Below, piece by piece: positions 29,054 to 41,900 of a stretch of 64,000 nucleotides of DNA. Position 1 is the first letter of the stretch; every line of letters starts with the position of its first letter. Origin of the DNA: Pempheris klunzingeri (lineage: Eukaryota; Chordata; Actinopteri; Acropomatiformes; Pempheridae); assembly GCF_042242105.1 (NCBI RefSeq), contig NC_092034.1, positions 17,121,644-17,185,643 on the forward strand, read 5' to 3'. A program made the position numbers and the translations under genes. Below the pieces are notes generated by a model. That model was given only the letters and a program-made list of their open reading frames with translations, ran no database searches and was not told the DNA's origin.

Positions 29054-31110
29054 ATGGTGAAAATATTCATCGGGAACTTGTCAGCGGAAACCACATCAGA
29101 TGAACTACGCTCTCTCTTCTCCCAATATGGCAAGATTGCAGAGTGCACGATTGTCAAGAACTTTGGTTTTGTGCACATGGATGATAAAGCGGAGGCAGAA
29201 GAAGCCATCCGCAACCTCCACCATTATGAGCTAAACGGCCAGCCTATGAATGTAGAATTGAGCCGTGGCAAGTCAAGAGGATCCACTAAACTACACGTTG
29301 GCAACATTGCCTGTACCAACCAGGAGCTGAGGGCCAAGTTTGAAGAGTTTGGCGCTGTGTTGGAATGTGACATAGTAAAAAACTATGCTTTTGTACACAT
29401 GGAGCGAATGGAGGATGCCATGGAGGCCATTAATCAGTTAGACAACACGGCATTTAAAGGTGAACTCTTTGGCTGGGCTTAATGGGAGTTTACCTTATAC
29501 TTAAGATATAGTGTCCAGAATGTTCAAATCTGTTCTTGTGAATTGGTAGGTAAGTTATGGATGCACTGCAGGTAAGTAAAAAGAAAAGATGAAGGGATAA
29601 CGGTAAGAAAGGGAGGCAGCCCTGAATACTTTTTACCTTTTATTTTAAAGCTGGCATCCGTACGGGCACCTACTTCAAATTACCACTGACTCATTAGGTC
29701 ACACCTGTTCTGGTCGTAAATGCAAGTACAGACAATTGAATCCTGGAAGTAATGATTCATTAACATATCTGTATTTTTACACCTGAAGCCCAGTGGCATA
29801 ACACCACAACGACAGCAGTGTAGCCTTGTGGTTATTCTTCATCTGGTCTCTGCACACAGATGTGTTCACACGGTCAGAAATTTTGGACTTCACATTTCTA
29901 CACGGACACAGAAAGTATCATTCAAGCTGTCAGACTTTGCTGACTCATCTCAAGCTTAACACCAGTCAGTTCCAGCAGCACACTAACGAGTAACCTTTGA
30001 CTGCTCTCTTTGGCCATTTCAGGGGGAAAAGTGAAAGTTACGGATTTCAGCTTTAATGACTATTTTTTAATGTTCAAATCATAAGCCATGTCTTTTATTG
30101 CTATTTTTGGAGTATAATGCAGCTTTTTACCAGACTACTGTATTTAGGGGACCTTTGTGTGGCAGGCAGGAAATATCAGATATTCTTTATAAATATCTTT
30201 TCTTCGAATAAATGCAGGCATAAGTCCTTATTGAGTCTTTTCTTTTTAAGGCAAACTGATGAGCGTGAAGCTTTCGACTAGCCGCCTGCGTACTGCGCCG
30301 GGAATGGGAGACAGATCGGGTTGTTATCGTTGCGGGCAGGAAGGCCATTGGTCCAAAGAATGCCCTCTAGACCAAAATGGCTACCACAGAAACGGCTCAG
30401 AGCCGAAGTCTGATGGATACGATGCCTCGAGATTTGGCGGGCGTGGTCACAGCAGGGGTTATCATCCGGACTTCAGTGGCGATCCAGATTACGGTGGCGG
30501 CTATGCTCCTGTACATGGTTTTTCCCGGGGTTCTGGTCACAGCGGCAGCATGGCAGGGTACAGACGGGGCGCAGGCTACGAGAGCGCTATGAGATACGGG
30601 CCGCACCCAGGTTATGGGATAAGTGCTGTTGCTGATCATAGCATGGCTCGGATGTATGGCAGCGATGCGGCATACAGGAGCAACGGCTCACTCTATGGCG
30701 CGGTACCAGCCTACCCGATGCGACGGTCGCCTTACGAGGAAAGAGATCCGTACGGGGTCGTGGACTACTATGAGAAGTACAGGGCCAATTCTTATGGAGG
30801 CAGTTATTTCGAAGAACGTCGCGCTGTCCCCTTACCTGCTCCATCAACATCCTCCTCCACAGCTTTAATGAGGGAACGTGTGCCCCCCTCTAACCTCGAC
30901 CCATACGAGTGCCCTCCCCTTCCTCCTCCACCAGCCCCAGTCTCCTCATACTACGCACGTGACCGGAGTCCGATTCGGAGAGTCCCTGCCGAGGCAGATG
31001 GATACGCATATGAGCGTTCGCGCCTTTCCCCGGTGCCCGCACTTCCAAGAAGCTCTACCTACGACCATTCGCGGGATTCCGCCGCTGAGCGGGCACGATT
31101 TACATACTAA
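29054..31110 (+). CDS. rbm4: RBM4-like RNA-binding protein, copy B (two RRMs plus zinc knuckle)
   Basis: Second tandem RBM4/Lark-family gene. Coding exons are 29054-29459 and 30251-31110, joined in phase 1 at the same position as copy A, giving 421 residues. RRM1 starts MVKIFIGNL and RRM2 carries TKLHVGNI and [21 protein letters not shown]. The CCHC knuckle is [14 protein letters not shown] (160-173). The C-terminal tail is richer in Gly, Arg and Tyr than copy A (for example [10 protein letters not shown]) and retains [13 protein letters not shown]. The ATG lies 18 bases after an acceptor (CCCCTAG). A donor GTGAGC follows the stop by 20 bases, as in copy A. Introns of both copies even begin with the same GTGAACTCTT. 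Likely a splicing and translation regulator. The paralogue number is not assignable from sequence alone. Confidence 0.95.
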
Positions 31111-32700
31111 TCCTTGTCCCATACAGCCTGGTGAGCGGTGTCTGACATGTAGTGGATAGGATAGCCTAAGTGCCATTGGAATCACTTAAAATTCAACCTT
31201 AAAAAGTATATGTCATTAGGTCAGCCCTCTGTGTATTTGAGGCATGTGGCTAGTAAGAATCTGGATAGAGGAAATCTTGCCAATCATAATGTCCAACGAA
31301 TAGACCTCAGTGCGAGTGGTTGAATGCATTTACTTTATGGTATGATCCCAGTCCAGGTTATGTTTCAAAATGCAGTTCAGCTAATGCTCGGATGAGCACT
31401 TTTCATTGTCCTATTTACGTGTTGTGATGTTGTAGTGTTAGGCTCAGCCTAATGTGGATGTGCAGATACAACCTGGTTGATGTCTATTCATGATACTTAG
31501 AAAACTTAGTTTGCCCTCTGAAAGAAGCTATACCACATGTTCATACACTATGTAGACTCAGCTATTAGAAACTAATTAAGTTAGTGCATGGTGCATGTTT
31601 TAAAGGTTAGTCTTAGGGTTAGCTCAATTAAATTTAATAAATTCTTTTCAGCAAGCATCTTATGTGTTACTATGTGCATTTTATGTATTTGTGTTTGTGT
31701 AAGTTCACATTGTTACTGCATATATAAATCAATAGCGAAACAACTTTTAATACTTTATGCTTTTCACCTACATTGTTTCATCTGTGGACTGTGTTTAATC
31801 AGTGGACTAAAACTCTCACCTGTAAGTATGGGTCTGCGTGGTGTAAAAATGGTTATCCTGGCAATCCTTTCCTGAAATTAAGGTGAAGAACCTTTTATCA
31901 ATGTGCATCGTGATTAATTTTTCCCCCCCTTTTTTTTGCCAGTAGGCACCTTACTCACATGAAACTGATTGTCATTGCTGTTGCTATATATGAGGATTCA
32001 CATCTTGGACATTTGTTGTAGTTTCATAATGAAAATGACCTTGATTGCCTATGCCGTCTGTCTTGATTTCTAACTGTTAGGTTAAAATTAAAATCAAAAG
32101 TTTGTCAAAAGTGTTCAGAGTGTGACCTGTGTGTGTTGTGCCAAATCTTCTGGTATACTGTCAAAAGGCATCCTCGTCAATCCAAGTGTAAGTTGGGAAT
32201 AGTTTCCGCAGTGATCACCTTAGTGAATCATAGAATTTTCCAAAACGAAAGAAAGAAAACACAAAAGTCACACATGATCCTGCTTAAATTCAACCTGTGT
32301 TGCAGATTTTTCTTCCTGGACCTCATCAACCCTGAAGTGTAGAAAGACATAATGACAAGATAAAATAGGGCGACACATGCACTGCAGCAGGTTAGTGTGC
32401 AGATACATTAACATTGTGCACATTTGGGTATTACCAGCCACATTAGACTGAACAGCCATTTCACTCTTCATATTGGCAGTTCAGCTGGTGATACTTTACC
32501 ACAGGACACGAGTTACAATTATTTGACATGGATACTTGGTAACGGGCATTTAGCTGCATTGAAATTAAATCTGCAAAGGCAGGGACCATATTCATGCGAG
32601 TTCGTATTTGGGCATATTTATTTTACACTAGATATGAACTACAAATTGATAAGATCCGCACCGGATATCCTTGTGCAGACTCATAATGGGTTTGATGTCA
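31111..32700. other. rbm4 copy B 3'UTR and spacer to sf1
   Basis: AT-rich, with AATAAA at 31636-31641. No coding exon was recognised. Some of this is probably the spliced 3'UTR of copy B. Confidence 0.45.
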
Positions 32701-32980
32701 TATGAACCAATCAGTTCACAGAATGAGGATACCGAAAAAAACTTTGCCCAATAGAATACGGCCTGTGGGGAGGGTCTTGGCCTCGCCAATGGGAACGCTT
32801 TATGCTGCAGCGGATCATCCCACGTCCATAGAATCACCCTTTGTGGTTCTCTGGTTGACGCCATTTTGATTGAAGTAATGTGAAAGGGGTCGAAGGTGGT
32901 GAAACCAGATATTCTTAGTCTAAAAACACGTTTATACTTGAGTCGCTTGACCGGGACTAAGCCATTTAAGTACGTCGGAA
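32701..32980 (+). promoter_or_regulatory. sf1: sf1 promoter and 5'UTR region
   Basis: Three CCAAT-type boxes lie upstream (AACCAATCAG near 32704, CCCAATAGAA near 32747, GCCAATGGGA near 32787). A YY1-like CGCCATTTT is at 32859-32867, and no TATA box is seen. This is a typical TATA-less housekeeping promoter arrangement just before the ATG at 32981. Confidence 0.5.
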
Positions 32981-35900
32981 ATGGCCACGGGAGCAAACGC
33001 AACTCCTTTAGGGAAGTTGCACCCCAGTATTGGCGCAAAACGAGGATTTGACGCTGGGCCCGGTGCGGGGAACGGGCTGATGCCTACACCGGGGCCGCCC
33101 GCATCCTTTCCTTCGCTACAAGGTTTCCAGCCCCCGATACCAAGCGCATCTTTTCCGCAGGCACATCAGTTCAATCCAGCGACAAGTTTTTCGGCCCAGG
33201 TTCAACAACAACAGCCAGCTGCGGTGGCCGGACTGGCCAAACCAGGTAAGTGAACCAGCCAGCTAATGTGGCTAAGAAAGGCCCCGCATCAAGCCCCGGC
33301 ACGAAATGGAGACAGGCTAACCAGCGCTCACGCTAACGTTAGCTGGCTAACGGATGTCAGCTAACGTTAGCTGACTGAGGTTGCATTAACTGGGGTTATT
33401 CTCTTGGAGCGTTAGACGTCTCTCTCACCACTAATGATGAACGGACTATGACCGTAGCAAACACTATTCCAATAGTGACATTTCTGTGGGATGTCGGACA
33501 TCAGGCAGCACAACGTTAGCTTGCCGCGCTGTGCTACGTTGTTGACAAAGTGACACCAAGCGACAGGGAACGCCAGTGTTGTAGCGTCCAGCCATGAGTT
33601 GGCCGTGTGGCCTCTGTTTCCTTTCATCCAACTGAAGGATTCTGCATGCGGACAATTAAGCAGTCAAGATCCGTGTAATCATTATCGTTAGCTAACGTTA
33701 AGCGAGCTATAAAAAATCGCGGGATGTACCAGATCAGACCTCTCAAACAAGAAATTATATCGCCGCGAGGGCCACTTTGTGTGATTAAACAAGCCAAATT
33801 CAAAGATGCCCACATCTGAACCAGCTTCTCGTAGCTCCCCGTGGGCCGTGTCCTGGTGCCTCTGCCGACAAACAAGGCCACGTTGAGTGGGTCTCGGATT
33901 GACGTTCCGCATCGAAGCTGCAGCTAACGCGGTGATGTGTCCCGTTTCTCCTCTCGGTAGATTTCAGTCAGAAGAAACAACGGAAGAAGAGTCGTTGGAG
34001 CAGCGAGACGCCCGATCAGAAGACGGTCATACCGGGCATGCCCACGGTCATCCCCCCTGGACTGACCCGGGATCAAGAGAGAGCCTATATAGGTAAAAAC
34101 TTAACACGTACCTCTTGTTGATTGAGGGTGTTATACTATAAATGCAGACTTGTTATTGTCTCCTCAGTTACATCTATTTGAGGTTCTAGTTTTCTTACAT
34201 GGTACATATCAGTATTAAATGTTAATATTATTGTTAAACTCATGTACTGTTTACTGAATTCCCAACAGTTGGAGTTCTCTAAAGGCACCCATAAGAGAAG
34301 TTACTAACTAAAAGACTTCAATCACATCCCCATTATATTTGTCAGTACAATGTTATACACCATGGGACATTTTTGCTAATTTTGCTCCAACTGTTGAGAC
34401 AAAGCACTTCCTATGAGCAATGACTATAATGTGATGATGTCAAATGTTAATTGAGGTTATTTCTCTTTAATGGAAGTTAACATGGTTCTGCTGTGGCAAG
34501 TGTTTCTGTGGTCTTATGGTTTGCATACCACTGAGCAGCCATTAGCAAGAGGGGATGGATTATTAAAGACCAGTGCTTGTTGCTATCTGTCCCAAGCTGC
34601 AGATCACTGCTCACTGTTTTGCTTGATCCACTGCACATCATCAGTATTGTTCCTGTGCATGAAGATGTTACTCTATACGCTAAAGTGTGCTTCTATTGCT
34701 ATTGGTCTAAGTGCGAGCAATGCTGCTTCAACGGCAAGGGAATATTGAAATTAGTCAAGCAATTGATTTAGAGGGCATTGCAAATTGGGAAACACTTGAT
34801 CAGATACTGTGCCGTTAGTTTGGCACGCTTTTTTAAAAAATAAAAATGACTGTATTAAACAAGTTGTTTTGAACCACAAATGCCTTCCAGCAGCAGTGTA
34901 GCACCAACATACTGCCTTCACAGCCCTCAGCAGGGTATTCTGAAGCAGACAAGCCCTTTAGTCAATAACTGCCACTGTTATTGATGCTGTTCACTCATTG
35001 GTAATGGTTGTTGGTCTTTGGTATGTAAACATTCATTTGTGCCCACTGTCCGTTGTCACAATTATCCTTTTCTTTTGCTCATTCAGTAGATCCCCTAAAA
35101 CAGTCCAAGGAAAGCAATATAAGACAAAATTGCACTATTCACAGAGCCTGTATTTGCCTCTATAACCCAGAGTAGTTGTTTCAGTGACCAGTGAATCTGT
35201 GTTTTTGGGGGGTTTTCATTACAACTTTCATAATGTGCATGGGATGACTGATTTATTTTTTCATTGCCTTCTAAATGTAAGAATTGTCCCCGTCACTGCC
35301 GCCCCTCAGTGTTAGATCTGTGGAGTGCAAAGTGTGACTGTGATCACCTTTTTTTGTTATTGAAATGTGCAAAAGAATAGACCAATCAGTGATTTTTAGA
35401 CCCGGTGTGTCCTTTAAATGCCAAAGCCGGTCAACACAATAAGCTGCAGTATGTGAAGCCCTGTTTTCACTGAAGAAGGTTTGAAATAATAATGGTTTGG
35501 CAGGCATTTTTAGGAATCATGGTCTAGACATTTACTGATATGTTGCCATGTTTAATCATTGTCTGAGAAAAGGTTAGTCCTGTTCCTGCTAATGTAAATG
35601 ACCTGTAGCACACATTCATATTGGGTGTGTAAGCCTGATATCCACAGATATGAGTAAGTGGTTTCATGTTTAAGAGTCTTACCAGATGCTCATTTGATCT
35701 GCCTTTATTTTTAATCAACAGACTCACCATTTGTCTTTACCTCAGTAATTATTGAGACAGTGCTCTTATGTGCAGAGCAGTGTCTCTCTGATGTTGTTGT
35801 GGTAACCACATTTCTCTCCATCCTTGTTTTTCTTTCCTAACCTGAATTCTTCCAGTCCAACTGCAGATTGAAGACCTGACTCGTAAACTGCGTACAGGAG

Positions 35901-38900
35901 ACCTGGGAATCCCTGTTAACCCTGAGGACAGGTCGGAAAAAGATTAAACCCATGAACAGTAACATTTTCTCTACCTTCTTGACTTTTTGGAAGACTAATG
36001 TTGATTTTCTGTATATATGTGGTTTTTAGCCTAAATCTCAGTAGTAGCATTAGCTTGCAGATGTAGCATGTAGTTAGCTGTTTGTAGGTGAAGGACAGTT
36101 CTGAATTAAAATGAGGAGATGTCTATCAGTATATTTATAAAGCTTTAAGAGACTGCTCGTCATCCACCACTAGCAAACGTACATGACTGTACATTTACTG
36201 GTACTTGTAGCTTTAGCAGTTTATTTTCATGCGTATTTTGTTTGGAATTGGTAATGGTAAATTGTAATAAGTCGATTTATTAAAATAAGTTTTGTAAAGT
36301 AAGTAAAGATAGGTTTGGTTTTGTGCCTGGCTATTACTTAAAAATTGGAGATGGCGACATTAATTAAAAATTTCGCCCTATCAATTTAGTCCACCATTTC
36401 TAGACCATCTCGACTACTACAGCTACTTTGAAAACTGGATGTACTGAATGTCCTTGCTGGGGATCAAAATAGGTTTAGCTTTTCTTATATGCATATATTT
36501 TAATTTTTTACCCAAGACAACAAATCTGTTTGAATTTTGATGGAAATAATACACAGATTCTGTGTATTTTCTTTTTTCTGACTTATTTTAGTGCAACCTT
36601 TTATCAAGTTTAACGTCCATCTTGACTGTGGAAACAAGGTCCCCATACCGGCTATTTGCATATAATCAAATCTCGTGGTCGCCCTAAGAGGAGGAAGTTT
36701 GCTCAGAGTTGATTCACTATTATTCTCTAGCTGAGTGTTTGTCTTTTGCTTTTTCTATTTTCTAAAATAGTGTTTCAGTCTTTGGTAAAATAACAAATAA
36801 TCTAAACTGAAAGTAGCTAGAGATGGCATCCAGAGGGGAAGGTAGCAGGGGGGGGCACTGTGTGAGCATTTTGAGTTTAGATGCATTTTAGCTGAGACAG
36901 TTAAGCAATCACTGTTACAACAGCAGATGACTGTGTTGAACATTTGCACCTGTTTATTGGATTATTTCTCATTTGAGTGTGAGTGGAGTTGTTCACCTCA
37001 AATTTAGCCTGCTAGTGTTTATGCGTCATGGTTTGACCCACTGCTTGTTTTGTGTGTGATGTAGAGTGCTATGTGAATATATGAATACACCTATGATGCA
37101 TGATGTACAAAGGTTTTCCCCTGAAACAGGTTTGTGTCAATACACCTAACTCCATGTTAATGTTTTTAGCACTGATTATTAAACATTTTGTTAGCTTTAA
37201 AGTTAAAATGGTTCAGATGAATTGGCTCTTTTGGAAAAGTAAGTTGGAGACAAAATATCGAAACAAATCCCATCATTTGATATTGCCATGCCTGACCTTT
37301 TTACTCACTAGACATTCTATAACGTTTTGCCAGTGATGACTGAGCTCATGGCTGAAGCCTGCAACGTAACAACAGTGATTTAATTGGTTCAGTCTTGGAC
37401 TTAATGAATGATTTGTCGCTGGTCGTCTCTGGTTTCCCGCAATATGGCTTTAAACGTTTCAACCCAGGGAGAAGGGGGGTGTGTTCCAGTTTTCCCTCTG
37501 GACTCATGAGGTCTGGAAGAAAACTTCCAGAATTGTATGTTTTCTGGAAAAGCAGTGGCCAACATATAACATAGTTTCCATAAGGATCTATTCCCGCAGG
37601 AAGTGGCTCGCTCTCAAGAATGTGTGTGAAGTTGACCTTTAATAGCTAGAGTCCCTGTCATCTGTGCACTGTGTAGAGTTTCTCTTCATAATCGAGATTT
37701 CCACAGCAGCTAAAAAGTTGGTTGCACAACTGCAGCACTCTTATAAATCACTCCCTCCCTGATCTAATGAGACAGAAGCAGCTGGGGGTGTTTCAGGTTG
37801 TCACCGTTGGAAGTTTGAAGCATAAAAGGAAAAACCTTTTTTTTTTCTCACTTCTCACATCATATGGACACATTTGTGGCTCTCTAATGGGAGAGCATAG
37901 GAAAAGGTGGATATCTAATCTTAATTCCTTTTCTCTAACCCAAATTACCCCACATCAACCTAACCCTTTTTCAAGCACAGAGCCTCCTTAACGCAGCAAC
38001 ACAGGTTTTCAGCATCCAAGGGGAGGTACGGACCTCTTCCGCCACGTCAACACCAAGCAACTCTCAAAACCAGCGTTTCTGCTTAGGATTGCAAATTTTG
38101 CCTTGGTTTCTTTTTCTTACCTCCAACTTTCCTTTCTTGTAGGCCAACAATCCTGTATGCAGGTTTAGTTATGGCCATGTATTTGTTTTTTTCTTTGTGG
38201 TTGATTCCCCTCAAGTGTAATGGGTTAATTACCACTATACAGCTTTGGTTGCCCCTTTTTTTTACCCTGAATTGTATGAAAGCCTCTGAAATGTTGGTGC
38301 AGAGCTCCTACAGAATTTTCTCTGAGTTTGCTCTTGCATTGGCCATGAGTCACATAGTCTATCTGAGAGTTCTCTCAGTAGATCCAAATTTCCAAAACTG
38401 TTATTTTTAACATTGAACTTAACATCGTTTCTAAGACATGTTAGTGCCCTTTGATTCAAAATTCCCACTGAATTTGAAATTGCTAAAAGTCTAAGTTAGC
38501 TGTAGGGAGCCTGTGTGATTGCTAATGGCAGAGCTCCACTTCTAGAAAGGTATGGATGATGTCTTTCCTGTCTTTTGTTTGCCATTTTCAGGTCTCCCTC
38601 TCCGGAGCCCATCTACAACAGCGAGGGCAAGCGGTTAAACACCCGAGAGTATCGCACACGAAAGAAGATCGAGGAGGAGCGTCACTCCCTCATCACTGAG
38701 ATGGTTGGACTCAACCCTGACTTCAAGCCTCCTGCAGACTATAAGTATGTTTTTCTCCAGGTTTTTGACTATGGAAACAGTCTTCTGGCTCTTTTCCAGG
38801 AACTTGACAAAATAGAATGTGTTGTTATTGTTATCATTCATTCATTCATTGTCTGAAGCCAAATCCGATCCCCGTGATACTAAATGGAAGTTCCAGGTAC

Positions 38901-41900
38901 ATTTATGGGTCATTGGCAGTGTTGTCGATTGTGATTGGTTGAGCAGACATGCCACGTCACATCACAACAGCTACAACCAATGTCACAACAGTATCTACCA
39001 CTTTACTACTGCATCTGTATATAGGACAACCTGTACTTAAAGTGGAGCATACTTAGAGTCACAGGGTTGGCAGTTAGATGACATTGACGTAAGTTGGATC
39101 AGCCTGTGATTTCAGTTTTTTACTTTGATTTTGGTGTGATTTTGAATCCAGCCCTCAATTGGTTGGTGGTTTTGGTTTCCATTGACTGTTGTTGCGTTGT
39201 TTTTTCTCTGTCCACAAATTACACAATGTACAGTTAAAAGCAGGGCATATGGTGTAATAATGATGACAACAACATATCCACAGTGGCTTCAAGGAGAACC
39301 AGAAAGCTCTTGTTAATCCTGTATTTATTTCCTGTAGGCCTCCTGCCACCAGAGTCAACGACAAAGTTATGATCCCCCAAGATGAATACCCAGAAATCAA
39401 CTTTGTTGGTCTGCTAATCGGCCCACGGTAAATTGGACTTATTATTACCACCATGTTGCATGATTTAAATTCTTGTAAAAGCAAGTAAGTTAACAGCCAG
39501 TGAAAAGTGAGGTTGATTTCTCACTATTTTCTTCTTTGTTTCACCAGTGGGAACACGCTGAAGAACATTGAGAAGGAGTGTTGTGCCAAGATCATGATCC
39601 GGGGTAAAGGTTCTGTGAAGGAGGGGAAGGTAGGCCGAAAGGATGGACAGATGCTGCCAGGAGAAGATGAGCCTCTGCACGCCCTGGTCACTGCCAACAC
39701 AATGGAGAATGTCAAGAAAGCCGTAGAGCAGGTTAGATCACCTCAGCTGCTCTTATGCATCGTTCTCCTGTTGCACTTTCCATTTTAACTCAGCTCCGTA
39801 CACTTCAGTGACCTGACATGCATGGATTCAATTTGCATCCACAGATTCGCAACATTCTGAAGCAAGGCATTGAAACACCTGAGGATCAGAATGACCTACG
39901 AAAGATGCAGCTGAGGGAGCTGGCCAGACTCAATGGCACACTGAGGGAAGATGACAACAGGTCAGTGTGACAAGTGTGGCAGAGCTCGATGCACACTTCA
40001 GTGTCTGGGGATCATTGGTAGGCAGCACACACACACACACACACACAGACAACTGAAGACAGAATGTGCCTGTTTGTGTCTGTAGGATCCTTCGTCCTTG
40101 GCAGAACTCAGAGCCACGCAGCATCACCAACACCACCCTGTGTACCAAGTGTGGTGGAGCGGGCCACATCTCCTCTGACTGCAAGTACACCAGGTGATGA
40201 CGAGCAGATGAAGTCACAGAGTTAACGTCTGATTTGTCTGTGCATTATTTGAGCTCTTTTTGTAACACTGCCTGCTGTTTGGTTGTGTAGCTCATTTGCT
40301 GCTCACAGAGCGACCGGTGGTGAGCCTCCTCAGTCGGCCCAGGACAAGGCTCGTATGGACAAGGAGTATCTGTCCCTCATGGCAGAGCTGGGGGAAGCTC
40401 CAGTCCCCGCTTCTGGTGGGGGACATTCAAGCAACCAGGGAGGAGGTCCTCGGGCCTCAGGACCCAACAATAACCAGCCACCACTGGTTAGTTGGCAACA
40501 TGCATGTGTCAGATTCCTGCTGGTGTCACATTGTCTTGAATGACCTGATGGTGGTTTGTGTGTAGCAGAACCGGCCCCCTTGGATGAGCTCTGGTCCAAA
40601 TGAGAACAGGAACTTCCATGGCATGCATGGAGGGCCAGGTGGGCATGGTGGACCCCACAACTTCCCTCCCCCCATGCCCAACATGGGAGGCCCCCCTATG
40701 CCCCCCAACCCTAATGGCCTGCCTCCCCCCTGGATGCAGCCCCCTCCACCCCCTATGGGCCAGGGTCCAGGACCTCACGGACACCCAATGGGTAAGAGCC
40801 GACATTTATGTGCTTTATCTAAAGGCAGGTTCCGATGGAATGACATTATAGGAAGAAGTGGAGAAAAGTAATGTAGTAATCTAATTCATCATTCAGGGTG
40901 ACATTTTACCCATCAGGAAGTTACTGGATGTAGTCAGGAGGACAAAACCAAAAGAGAAAAGCTTCCCCAGGGACACACTGGAGAGTTGAAGGGGAGGTGT
41001 GTACAATGGTGGTAATGGTAACACTGCAGATGGATGGATGCAGATACCATGGAGCTCCAGTGAGCAAGGGGGAGAAATGCTTGTATACAGCCAGGCAGCT
41101 GCTCGCTGAGAATACACCTATCACGGTGCTTCCTCCTTCTGTGTGCCCACAGAGAGAGAGAGGATTTTAGAGAGAGTGGAAACAAGTTTTGTTACTGAGA
41201 TTCCATGATCTTCAAGCCCTGCACAAGAGAAGAGCCACCTTGTAATGAAAACTGCAAAACTTGTATTTGACTTTTGGTTTCCTTGTAGGTCTCCTGCCAC
41301 CTCCAATGGGCATGATGCCGCCTCCACCTCCTCCCCCCAGCAACCAGCCGCCTCCTCCCCCCTCTGGACCCCTACCACCATGGCAACAGCAGGCTCCACC
41401 CCCCCCTCCAACCAGCAGCATGGCAACCAGTACACCGCTGCCCTGGCAACAGAGTAAGACACCACACACTCAGCTTTTTTTGTCCCAAACTGTTCTGACA
41501 TTCTCGACTCAAAATACACGCAGCTGTGCAGAGGACAGTGTGTCCGCTCAGCTCTCTGGCGTGGTTAGCTTTTCACTCTGTGGTCAAACATGTTTGTTCT
41601 GTATCAAGTGCACCATTAACAAGTGTGGCCCAACAGTTTGTCAGAAGGGGAGAAGAAGTTTGTTTCCTAATTAACTACAACTCGGCCACGCTCTCCTGTA
41701 TCTGTGCATGCTTTAGCATGCATGAAAGCTCTCTGAGATGATGCCACACATTGACAGATGAGATTTCTGGGCTCTTGTATGATTTGTTAGCTGGTAGGAA
41801 GGGAAAGACACCGAGAGGTTCTGACTCAGACGTCACTGAGGATGTGGCGTGCAGCAGGAAGAGAGCGACTGAGCTTGACAAGAAGAAAATAACATCACTT

